Origin: Thermobifida alba
Lineage (GTDB): Bacteria; Actinomycetota; Actinomycetes; Streptosporangiales; Streptosporangiaceae
NCBI RefSeq assembly: GCF_023208015.1
Contig: NZ_CP051627.1
Span: 496,001-560,000 of the forward strand
DNA length: 64,000 bases
Reading direction: 5' to 3'
The notes beneath the pieces were generated by a model. That model did no database searches, was not told the DNA's origin, and worked only from the letters and a program-made list of their open reading frames with translations. Both the position numbers and the translations under genes were made by a program. This document shows positions 28,134 through 36,700 of the stretch, piece after piece (within the stretch, counting starts at the first letter, position 1; every line of letters begins with the position of its first letter).

Positions 28134-31100
28134 TCAGGCCCTGCGCAGCCGCAGGGTGATGCCGAACTCCTCCGAGACCACCTCGTGGGCGTCCGCCGCA
28201 CCGGGCCCCTCGGTGAAGGACACCGCCAGCACCTCGCCGCTGATCGTCTCCGCGTGCTCGACCATCGCCTGCGCGGTCGTCGCGTCGGTGGCCGACCACC
28301 ACAGGTCGATGCGGTCGGAGATGTCCAGGCCGCTGGACTTGCGGGCGTCCTGCACCAGCCGGACCACCTCGCGGGCCAGACCGGCGCGGCGCAGCTCCGG
28401 CGTCAGCTCCAGGTCCAGCGCCACCGTCTCACCGGCCTCCGAGGCCACCGCCCAGCCCTCCCGCGGCTGCTCGGTGACCAGCACCTCCTCGGCGGAGAGC
28501 GCGACCTGCTCGCCGTCGACGTCCACGGTGGCCGAGCCCTCGGCGCGCAGCCGCTCCACCAGCGCCTTGGCGTCGGCGGCCTGGAGGGCCTTGGCGACCC
28601 GCGGGGTGCCCTTGCCGAACCGCTTGCCCAGCGCCCGGAAGTTCGGCTTGACCGAGTAGTCCACCAGGTCGCCGCCGACCACCGACAGCGGGTCGAGCTG
28701 CAGCACGTTCAGCTCCTCGGAGATCTGCGCCCGCAGCTGCTCGGGCAGCCCCTCGAAGCCCCGGGCGCCCACGACGGCCCGCGCCAGCGGCTGCCGGACC
28801 CGCTGCCCGGAGTCCACCCGCGCGGCCCGCCCCAGCTCCACCAGGCGGCGCACCAGCGCCATCTGCTCCGACAGCTCCGGGTCGATCAGCGACTCCTCGG
28901 CCTTCGGCCACGACGCCAGGTGCACCGACTCCGGCGCGTCGGGACGGCGCAGCGCCTGCCACACGTGGTCGGTGATGAACGGCACGATCGGAGCCATCAG
29001 CAGGGTGACGGTCTCCAGGCACTCGAACAGCGTCGCGAACGCCGACGCCCCCTCGGGCGTGTCCGCGCCCGCCCAGAAGCGGCGGCGCGACCGGCGCACG
29101 TACCAGTTGGACAGGTCGTCGACGAACGCGGTCAGCGCGCGGCCCGCGACCGCCGTGTCGAACCGCTCCAGCGCCTCGTCGACCGTCTTGACCAGCGAGT
29201 GCAGCTCCGACAGCAGCCAGCGGTCCAGCAGCGGCCGCTCGGCGGGAGGAGGCGCCTCGGCGAGCCGCTCGTGGCTCCACCCCTCGCCCGCGCCCGCGTA
29301 CAGGGTGAAGAAGGACGCCGAGTTGTAGTAGGTCAGCAGGACCTTGCGGACGATCTCCTCCAGCACGGTGTGGCCCACCCGGCGCGGCATCCACGGCGAG
29401 CCGCTGGCCGCCATGAACCAGCGCAGCGCGTCGGCACCGTGCCGGTCCATCACCGGCATCGGCTCCAGGATGTTGCCGAGGTGCTTGCTCATCTTGCGGC
29501 CGTCCTCGGCGAGGATGTGGCCCAGGCAGACCACGTTCTCGTAGGAGGAGTGGCCGAACACCAGCGTGCTGACCGCCATCATCGAGTAGAACCAGCCGCG
29601 GGTCTGGTCGATGGCCTCGCAGATGTACTGGCCGGGGAAGTTCGCCTGGAACTTCTCCAGGTTGCGGTGCGGGGCGCCCCACTGTGCGAACGGCATCGCG
29701 CCGGAGTCGAACCACACGTCGATGACCTCCGGCACCCGGCGGGCCACCCGCTGCTCCAGCGGCAGCGACGGGTCGGCGTCGGGGTCGGGGATGACGATGT
29801 CGTCCACGTAGGGGCGGTGCGGGTCGAGGTCGGACAGGTCCTGCCCGCTCAGCTCGCTCAGCTCCGCCAGGGAGCCCACGCAGATCTGCCGCCCGTCGGG
29901 GAACTCCCAGATCGGCAGCGGGGTGCCCCAGTAGCGGCTGCGGGACAGCGCCCAGTCGACGTTGTTGCGCAGCCACTCGCCGTAGCGGCCGTCCTTGACG
30001 TTGGCCGGCACCCAGTTGGTCTTCGCGTTCTCCGCGAGCAGCTGCTCCTTGATCGCGGTGGTCTTGATGTACCAGGACGGCACCGCGTAGTACAGCAGCG
30101 CGGTGTGGCAGCGCCAGCAGTGCGGATAGCTGTGCTCGTACGACAGGTGCGCGAACAGCAGGCCGCGCTCGTCCAGGTCGGCGACGAGCGCCCGGTCGGC
30201 GGTCTTGAAGAACACGCCGCCCACCAGGGCCAGGTGCTCCTCGAAGGTGCCGTCGGCGCGCACCGGGTTGACCACGGGCAGCCCGTAGGCGCGGCAGACC
30301 TGCATGTCGTCGGCGCCGAAGGCGGGCGCCTGGTGGACCAGGCCGGTGCCGTCCTCGACGGTGACGTAGTCGCCGAGCACCACGAAGTGCGCGGGCGTGT
30401 CGAACTCCACCAGCTCGAACGGGCGCTGGTAGGTCCAGCGTTCCATCTCGGCGCCCTTGAACCGCTGCCCGGTGGGCTCCCAGCCCTCGCCGAGCGCCGC
30501 ACCGACCAGCGGCTCGGCCACGACCAGCCGTTCGGAGCCGTTGGTGGCCACCACGTAGTCCACCTCGGGGTGCACCGCCACGGCGGTGTTGGACACCAGG
30601 GTCCACGGGGTGGTGGTCCACACCAGCAGCGCCGCCTCGCCGGCCAGCGGTCCGGAGGTCAGCGGGAAGCGCACGTACACCGACGGGTCGGTGACGGTCT
30701 CATAGCCCTGCGCCAGCTCGTGGTCGGACAGCGTGGTGCCGCAGCGCGGACAGTACGGGCTGATCCGGTAGTCCTGCACCAGCAGGCCCTTGTCCCAGAT
30801 CTGCTTGAGCGCCCACCACACCGACTCCACGTACTCGCGGTCCATGGTGCGGTAGGCCTCGTCCATGTTGACCCAGTAGCCCATGCGCCGCGTCATCTCG
30901 GTGAACGCGTCCACGTTGCGCAGCACCGACTCGCGGCAGCGGGCGTTGAACTCGGCGACGCCGAACGCCTCGATGTCCTTCTTGCCGGAGATCCCCAGTT
31001 CCTTCTCCACGGCGACCTCGACGGGCAGGCCGTGGCAGTCCCAGCCGGCCTTGCGCTCGACGTGGAAGCCCTTCATCGTCTTGAACCGGGGGAAGAGGTC

Positions 31101-31316
31101 CTTGAACACGCGCGCCTCGACGTGGTGCACGCCGGGGGTGCCGTTCGCGGTGGGGGGACCCTCGAAGAACACCCAGTTCGGGCCGCCCTGTGTCTGCTCC
31201 AGGGACCGTTCGAAGATCTTGTGCTCCGCCCAGCGCCGCAGCACCTCGTGCTCCATCGAGGGCAGGTCGATCTGGGCGGGCAGCGCGGGGAACGGTCGGG
31301 TCGACTCTTTCGACAC
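28134..31316 (-). CDS. ileS: Isoleucyl-tRNA synthetase, type 2 with GXHH motif
   Basis: This 1,060-residue class I synthetase charges tRNA-Ile. The start is GTG, eight bases after GGAAAGG; it gives the normal N-terminus and lies below a T-box. The catalytic domain has PPTANGTPGVHHVEAR; residues 62-65 read GVHH where the canonical signature is HXGH. KMSK is at 608-611. An editing domain is present, and CPRCG appears at about residue 180. The length and HHVEAR context fit the eukaryote-like IleS2 type, known for mupirocin resistance. The C-terminal tRNA-binding part ends in EEFGITLRLRRA. Confidence 0.95.
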   Translation of the reverse strand: MSKESTRPFPALPAQIDLPSMEHEVLRRWAEHKIFERSLEQTQGGPNWVFFEGPPTANGTPGVHHVEARVFKDLFPRFKTMKGFHVERKAGWDCHGLPVEVAVEKELGISGKKDIEAFGVAEFNARCRESVLRNVDAFTEMTRRMGYWVNMDEAYRTMDREYVESVWWALKQIWDKGLLVQDYRISPYCPRCGTTLSDHELAQGYETVTDPSVYVRFPLTSGPLAGEAALLVWTTTPWTLVSNTAVAVHPEVDYVVATNGSERLVVAEPLVGAALGEGWEPTGQRFKGAEMERWTYQRPFELVEFDTPAHFVVLGDYVTVEDGTGLVHQAPAFGADDMQVCRAYGLPVVNPVRADGTFEEHLALVGGVFFKTADRALVADLDERGLLFAHLSYEHSYPHCWRCHTALLYYAVPSWYIKTTAIKEQLLAENAKTNWVPANVKDGRYGEWLRNNVDWALSRSRYWGTPLPIWEFPDGRQICVGSLAELSELSGQDLSDLDPHRPYVDDIVIPDPDADPSLPLEQRVARRVPEVIDVWFDSGAMPFAQWGAPHRNLEKFQANFPGQYICEAIDQTRGWFYSMMAVSTLVFGHSSYENVVCLGHILAEDGRKMSKHLGNILEPMPVMDRHGADALRWFMAASGSPWMPRRVGHTVLEEIVRKVLLTYYNSASFFTLYAGAGEGWSHERLAEAPPPAERPLLDRWLLSELHSLVKTVDEALERFDTAVAGRALTAFVDDLSNWYVRRSRRRFWAGADTPEGASAFATLFECLETVTLLMAPIVPFITDHVWQALRRPDAPESVHLASWPKAEESLIDPELSEQMALVRRLVELGRAARVDSGQRVRQPLARAVVGARGFEGLPEQLRAQISEELNVLQLDPLSVVGGDLVDYSVKPNFRALGKRFGKGTPRVAKALQAADAKALVERLRAEGSATVDVDGEQVALSAEEVLVTEQPREGWAVASEAGETVALDLELTPELRRAGLAREVVRLVQDARKSSGLDISDRIDLWWSATDATTAQAMVEHAETISGEVLAVSFTEGPGAADAHEVVSEEFGITLRLRRA

Positions 31317-31590
31317 GTGGCGTACCTTTCCATCAGGGGTGCTGTCACCTGACGGAGGGACGAGGCGGCGAGGCCCCGCGGTACCACCCTCCTTGGCCGC
31401 GCGGCCGACGCGCCGCGCGTCCCACTTCGTTCCTGACGCTGCCGGGTCTACTGGGCGCCTACGCGGGACGCCGTTCTTCCGGCGGCTCCGGGGTGATCTT
31501 CCCGTGCGGGCATGCCCCCGGGCTTCCACCGTCCCCGGGTCGCTCGCGGCTGTGTCCGCCGGTACTCGTCCCCATCAACGCCTTGCTGGC
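31317..31590 (-). ncRNA. T-box riboswitch (tRNA-Ile sensing) upstream of ileS
   Basis: On the minus strand, AGGGTGGTACCGCGG (31390-31376) is the near-invariant T-box antiterminator/antisequestrator core that binds the tRNA acceptor end. About 190 bases upstream lies GATGGGGACGAGTA (31576-31563), the S-turn end of stem I, and CCGGCGG further on pairs with CCGCCGG. Just before ileS, TCCGTCAGG can pair with CCTGATGGA, which covers part of the GGAAAGG ribosome site. This indicates control of translation, as known for actinobacterial ileS T-boxes. An ATC triplet in a GGGG-CCCC hairpin loop near 31490-31500 is a possible specifier, unproven. Confidence 0.9.
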
Positions 31591-31691
31591 TTGAGGATAA
31601 CCCACCGCGGGACGCCGGAACGCGCTGTTTTCCGGCCGTGACGTGGTGGGGGCATACTTGCGCCGGAATCCGCGAGACCGAGGAGAGACAG

Positions 31692-31958
31692 GTGACACGA
31701 CAGACCCACGAGGGCGCCGTGCTGGTGACCCTGGCGGAGCGCGACGCCGCCGAGGAACTGGCCGAACAACTGCTGGAGCAGGGCTACGCGCCGTGCACGG
31801 TGCACCGGGACATGTACGCGGGCGAGGACGACGACGAGGACGTCGACTGGGTGGTGGAGGTGCGCACCGGACCGGGCGGCGCCCCCGCCGTCATGGACGA
31901 GGACGGCCTGTCCGCGCTGGCCGAGGAGTACGGCGGGTTCACCCACGTCGAGGAGTAG
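31692..31958 (+). CDS. Small acidic protein, function unknown
   Basis: This 88-residue protein begins VTRQTHEGAVLVTLAERDAAEELAEQLLEQGYAPCTVHRDMY. It continues with an acidic DDDEDVDWVVEV strand and ends EEYGGFTHVEE. The alternating strand/helix pattern suggests a small alpha-beta fold, perhaps SPOR- or ferredoxin-like. The start is GTG after AGGAGAG. It is divergent from ileS and precedes lspA on the same strand. I do not recognise the family. Confidence 0.7.
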   Translation: MTRQTHEGAVLVTLAERDAAEELAEQLLEQGYAPCTVHRDMYAGEDDDEDVDWVVEVRTGPGGAPAVMDEDGLSALAEEYGGFTHVEE

Positions 31959-32092
31959 CGGCGGTTCGCACGGCCCTGGAAGGAGGAGCCGTGCGGGCGC
32001 ATACAATGAGGCTGGCCCGCACGCCGCGCGGACGGGACAGCCGCGAGAGTACAGAAGCGGCGGTGCGCCGCACCCCACGTTGAGGAGTTCCG

Positions 32093-32749
32093 CTGAGCGA
32101 CGTCGACCCCGCCCGGGGCACCGAGGAGACCGAGAACGCTTCCCCGCCGGTCCGGCCGCGCCGGACCGGTGTGCTGCTGGCCGTGGCCGCCGTGCCCCTG
32201 GTCGCCGACTTCGCCACCAAGGAGATCGCGCTGGCGTCCTTCTCGCCGTACGATCCGGTGGTGCTGCTGGGCGGCCTGCTCAAACTGACCCTGGTGTTCA
32301 ACCCGGGGGCGGCGTTCTCCATCGGCACCGGCATGACCTGGGTGTTCAGCCTGATCATGGTGGGTGTCATCAGTTACATCCTGTGGACCGCGCCCCGGCT
32401 GCGCAGCGTCGGGTGGGCGGTGTCGCTCGGCCTGATCCTCAGCGGGGCCGCCGGCAACCTCATCGACCGCGTCTGGCGGCCCGACACCCGCGAGGTGCCG
32501 GCGGCACTGGTCGGTCCGGACGCGCCGGGCACGTGGGCGGAACGGCTGTTCAGCCCGCCGTCCCCGCTGCACGGCCACGTGGTGGACTGGATCCAGGTGC
32601 CCTACTGGCCGGTGTTCAACATCGCCGACTCCGCGATCGTGTGCGGCGGCGCGCTCGCCGTGCTGCTGGCCTTCCGCGGGATCAACATCGACGGCACCCG
32701 CGAGGCGGACCGGTCCGGGAGTGCGACGCGAGGAGGCGAAGGTGAGTGA
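32093..32749 (+). CDS. lspA: Lipoprotein signal peptidase LspA (possible CTG start)
   Basis: LspA cleaves prolipoprotein signal peptides in the membrane. Four hydrophobic segments and the two catalytic Asp motifs are clear: GNLIDR (Asp125) and FNIADS (Asp179). An unusually long loop of about 45 residues between them contains [18 protein letters not shown]. The start is uncertain. CTG at 32093 has GAGGAG exactly five bases upstream and gives a basic N-terminal tail before the first helix; GTG at 32171 has no ribosome site and would begin inside that helix. A TGA lies in frame just before the CTG. Confidence 0.88.
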   Translation: MSDVDPARGTEETENASPPVRPRRTGVLLAVAAVPLVADFATKEIALASFSPYDPVVLLGGLLKLTLVFNPGAAFSIGTGMTWVFSLIMVGVISYILWTAPRLRSVGWAVSLGLILSGAAGNLIDRVWRPDTREVPAALVGPDAPGTWAERLFSPPSPLHGHVVDWIQVPYWPVFNIADSAIVCGGALAVLLAFRGINIDGTREADRSGSATRGGEGE

Positions 32750-33671
32750 CCACCGGAGCATGCCGGTGCCCGACGGGCTGGAGGGCGACCGGCTCGACGC
32801 GGCGATCGCCCGCCTGTTCGGCCTGTCGCGGACCCGCGCGGCCGAACTGATCGCCGAGGGCAACGTGCTGGTCGACGGCGCGGCCGCGGCCAAGTCCGAC
32901 CGGGTGAGCGCGGGGGCGTGGCTGGACGTCACCCTGCCCCCGCCGCCGAGCGCGCCGGCGCCGCGCCCCGAACCGGTGCCGGGCCTGGCCGTCGTGTACG
33001 AGGACGCCGACATCGTCGTGGTGGACAAGCCGGTCGGCGTGGTCGCGCACCCCACCCTCGGCTGGACCGGGCCGACGGTGCTGGACGGCCTGCTGGCGGC
33101 GGGCGTCACGGTCGCCACCAGCGGCGCGGCCGAGCGGCAGGGCATCGTGCACCGCCTGGACGCCAACACCACCGGCCTGATGGTGGTGGCCAAGAGCGAG
33201 GTCGCCTACAGCGTCCTCAAACGCGCCTTCAAGGAACGCACGGTCGACAAGACCTACCACGCGCTGGTGCAGGGGCACCCCGACCCGCTGCGCGGCACGA
33301 TCGACGCGCCCATCGACCGGCACCCCTCCGGCGACGGCCGCTTCGCGGTGGTGGCGGGCGGACGCCCGTCGGTCACCCACTACGACACGCTGGAGGCGTT
33401 CCGCGCGGCCAGCCTGCTGGAGATCGACCTGGAGACGGGGCGCACCCACCAGATCCGCGTGCACATGGCGGCCACCCGCCACCCGTGCGTGGGCGACCTG
33501 CTGTACGGGGCGGACCCGACCCTGGCGCAGCGCCTGGGCGTGCGCCGCCAGTGGCTGCACGCGGTCCGGCTGGCCTTCGAGCACCCCACCGAGCACCGCC
33601 CGGTGGAGTTCGAGAGCCCCTACCCCGAGGACCTGGACAAGTCCCTGGAGATCCTGCGCGCCGAGTCCTGA
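32742..33671 (+). CDS. 23S rRNA pseudouridine synthase, RluD-type
   Basis: This 309-residue enzyme has an N-terminal S4 RNA-binding domain ([20 protein letters not shown]) and a RluA/RluD catalytic domain with [13 protein letters not shown]. Asp140 is the catalytic residue, and [10 protein letters not shown] follows. GAGGAGG precedes the GTG, and the gene overlaps lspA by eight bases. The lspA-rluD pairing is conserved in many bacteria. The precise uridines modified cannot be read from sequence. Confidence 0.92.
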   Translation: MSDHRSMPVPDGLEGDRLDAAIARLFGLSRTRAAELIAEGNVLVDGAAAAKSDRVSAGAWLDVTLPPPPSAPAPRPEPVPGLAVVYEDADIVVVDKPVGVVAHPTLGWTGPTVLDGLLAAGVTVATSGAAERQGIVHRLDANTTGLMVVAKSEVAYSVLKRAFKERTVDKTYHALVQGHPDPLRGTIDAPIDRHPSGDGRFAVVAGGRPSVTHYDTLEAFRAASLLEIDLETGRTHQIRVHMAATRHPCVGDLLYGADPTLAQRLGVRRQWLHAVRLAFEHPTEHRPVEFESPYPEDLDKSLEILRAES

Positions 33672-33677
33672 CGTCCT

Positions 33678-33739
33678 GATGATCTTGACGCCAGTGGGCG
33701 CCGTCCCATGGAAAGCGGCCCACCGGCGTCGAGATCATC
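33678..33739. terminator. Bidirectional hairpin, rluD / helicase operon
   Basis: Arms of 22 bases (33678-33699 and 33718-33739) are complementary except for two positions and enclose an 18-base loop. They lie between the ends of convergent rluD and the helicase gene. Confidence 0.8.
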
Positions 33740-33748
33740 GGAGGGGCC

Positions 33749-36700
33749 TCAGACGAGCAGCCGCAGCGCCTCCAGGGCCGCACCGCGCACCAGCAGCTCG
33801 TGGCGGGTCTGGTTGCGGTAGGTGCGCAGACAGCCGTAGCAGGAGGTCTCCGCGCCGCAGTCGCAGCCGTCCACCCGTTTCACGGCTGCCAGCAGCACCT
33901 CGGGGAAGTGCTCGGCGATCCGGGTGGCCCCGCCCGCGCCGCCGGGCACCGTGTCGAACAGCACCAGGCTGGTGCTGCCCCCGTGGCGGTGGTACAGGGT
34001 GCCGTCGATGTCGTCGCGGCTGATCTCCAGCGCGGCCGACGCCCCCTCCAGCAGCGCGTACAGCAGCGAGTAGCGGGTCGCGGGCGAGGCGCTGTCGAGG
34101 TGGAACCCGCCGTTGACGACGACGTCGACGAGGTCGGTCTCGTACTTGTGCCCCAGCGTCAGCCGGGTGAGCGGCCCGGTGCAGGAGCCGCCGCCGAGCG
34201 GCTTGGGGTGCTCCTCGGGCCTGCGCCGGGCCACGCTGCCGCCCCAGCCGCACCACTCGCAGATCCAGAACCCGCGCCCGGACGGCCCCTCGGACAGCGC
34301 CACCAGTTCGCCGCGGCTTCCCGCCAGGCAGTGCACCTCGCCGCCGCCCGGCAGCGGCCACCGGTGCTCGACGGGGTCCGTGGCCAGGCGCAGTACGTGG
34401 GTGGTGCCGTGCCAGGAGCGCTGCGGCGGGACCAGGCCCGCCGACTCGGGTTTGGCGTCGGCCGCGAACCCGAACTCCGGGACGCAGTACACGGTGGGGG
34501 TGCGCCCCTCCACCGTCCCGCAGGCCGCGCAGGCCGCGTCGAGGCGTTCCGCCGCCTCCTCGTAGTACCCGCAGGAGCCGCACACCCGGTAGTGGAAGCG
34601 GCGCAGCTCCCGCCCGGGCAGCCGGTAAACGCCGCGCGACGTCCACTTCCTGCCGCCCGCGACGACCTCGCCGCCCGGCGCGTACTCGTAGATCGCGGAG
34701 GTGAGGTCGCGGGCCAGCTCCAGACGGCCGCCCACCTGGTCCTCGGCGTGGTGGGTGCGCAGCTCCACGGTGTCCACGGGGAAGCCGTACTTGGGCAGCA
34801 CGTTGCGGGTGGCCAGGAAGCCGAGCAGGGAGCGGCGCACGATGGTGTTGACGGTCTTGCCGAACCGCGCGGCCAGGGAGTCCTTGCGCTGCTCGAACGC
34901 CTCCCGGCGGCGCTGCTCGAAGTAGGCCACGTCCTGGGTGACCTCCTCGCGGAGCTGTTCCAGGAGTCCGCACAGCTCCGCGGCCCACCGGCCGCGGTCC
35001 ACGCCGAGCTCGTCGGCCACCGCCTCGGGCAGGACGCGCCGCAGTGCCGCGCTGACCTCCTCGGGCACCGGGGTGAGGAAGGCGGGCACCCGGGTGACCG
35101 GCGCGGGGGAGCCGTCGTCGCCGGGCAGGAAGAACGCGCCGACGGTGGCCCAGGTCTCCCCGGTGGCGCGGTGCCAGTGCCGGAAGAACGCGGCCAGCGC
35201 CACCGAGTGGGCGTGGCGCCGGGCGATGCGCTCGTTGGCGAGCGGCACGTAGGGGGCGCGCACCTGCCCGGCGATCATCTGCTCGGGCTCCTGGTAGCGG
35301 AACAGGTCGTGGGAGCGGCGCTGGGCGTGCGTGACCACCAGCGCGGCCGAGTCGGTGCGCCGCCCGGCGCGTCCGGCGCGCTGCACGTAGTTGGCGGTGG
35401 TGGGCGGCATGTTGCGCAGCAGCACCGCCTGGAGCTCGCCCACGTCCACGCCGAGCTCGAAAGTGGTGGAGCAGGACAGCATGTTGACGCGGCCCTCGAC
35501 GAAGTCCTCCTGGATGCGGGCGGCCTCCTCGGTGGACCACTGCGCGGTGTGCTCCTGGGCGCGCAGCACCACCGGGTTGAGGCTGCGGTAGAGGCGCCGG
35601 TAGTGGTCGTCGTCCTCCTCGGGGGCGGGCGGCGTGAACGGGTGGAGCGTGCCGGGGCAGTTGAGGGTGGGGCACACCCCGCGCACCGACACCGGGTGCA
35701 GGCGGCGGCAGCTGTCGCACTGGTGGAGCGGGGCGTGCGCGCCCACGGGGGCCAGCAGCAGGGCAGTGTGGTCGACCCGCCACACCGTGCCGAGGACGCG
35801 GTCGCTGTCCGAGCACAGCCACCCCTCGCCCTCGCGCCCGCCGCCCAGCCCGGTGAGCAGCTTCCAGGCGCCGCGCAGCAGGTCCTCGGGGGTGAGCGAG
35901 GGGCCGGTGACGCCGAGCCGGTCCAGCAGCCGCCGCAGGTAGTCGACGCGGCGGTTGCTGCCCTGGCCGGGCAGCCAGGAGATCACCTTCCGCTTGGGGT
36001 CGGGGCCGCTCTCCCGCACGTAGACGGGGCCGCGCCGGGGCGCGAACGCCTCGTCGTCGGGGGCCACCCCCTCGGGCATGGTCAGCGCGCCCTGCTGGCG
36101 CAGGGTGCGCACGAGCTCGCCGAGCAGGTCCCACGCCTCGTCCTCGTCCAGCCCGAGCATCCGGGTCAGCGCCGGGGGCAGCCGCACGCCCTCGGGGTGC
36201 TCCAGGCGGACGCGCAGCAGGCCGCGCCCCTCCAGGGACTGCCGGTCGTCGGTGGCGACGAGCTCCCGCATCACCCACAGGCCGGCGGCGTGCTCCCGGC
36301 GCTGGCGGGAGACGCGCCGCTCGAAGCTCCCGGCGCGCGCGGCCCGCCGCGCGGTGTGGCCGATCAGGTCGTCGACCCGGAAGTCGTCGTCGGCGTCGAA
36401 GCCGTGCTCCAGCCCTTCGAGGATGAGCCGCCGCTGCTGCAGCAGCGAGTAGCTGTGCTCCAGGTAGGGCGCGAAGAACGCGGCGGCCTGGCGGCTGTCG
36501 CTGAACGTGAGCAGTTTGCGGCCCCCGCCGGGGCGGTCGGCGCGCCCGGCGTCGGCGTCCTCGGGCAGCGCCTGGTAGAGCGCGGTCGCCACCACGGCCG
36601 CCGCGGCCTCGTTGCCGCTCTCCAGGCGGCGCACCGTGTCGAGGCCGCGTGCCCCGCAGGACAGGCAGCCGCTGGGGCGGCTGTTCCTGCTGCGCAGCTT

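Noticed and set aside
26862-31352. Plus-strand open frame of 1,496 codons across the acidic protein and ileS
   Set aside because: It is antisense to ileS and rich in Arg, Pro, His and Gly, the pattern of shadow frames in very GC-rich DNA; ileS is unmistakable on the other strand.
32171-32749. GTG at 32171 as the lspA start
   Set aside because: It lacks a ribosome site and begins inside the first membrane helix; the CTG at 32093 is better supported, although it remains unproven.
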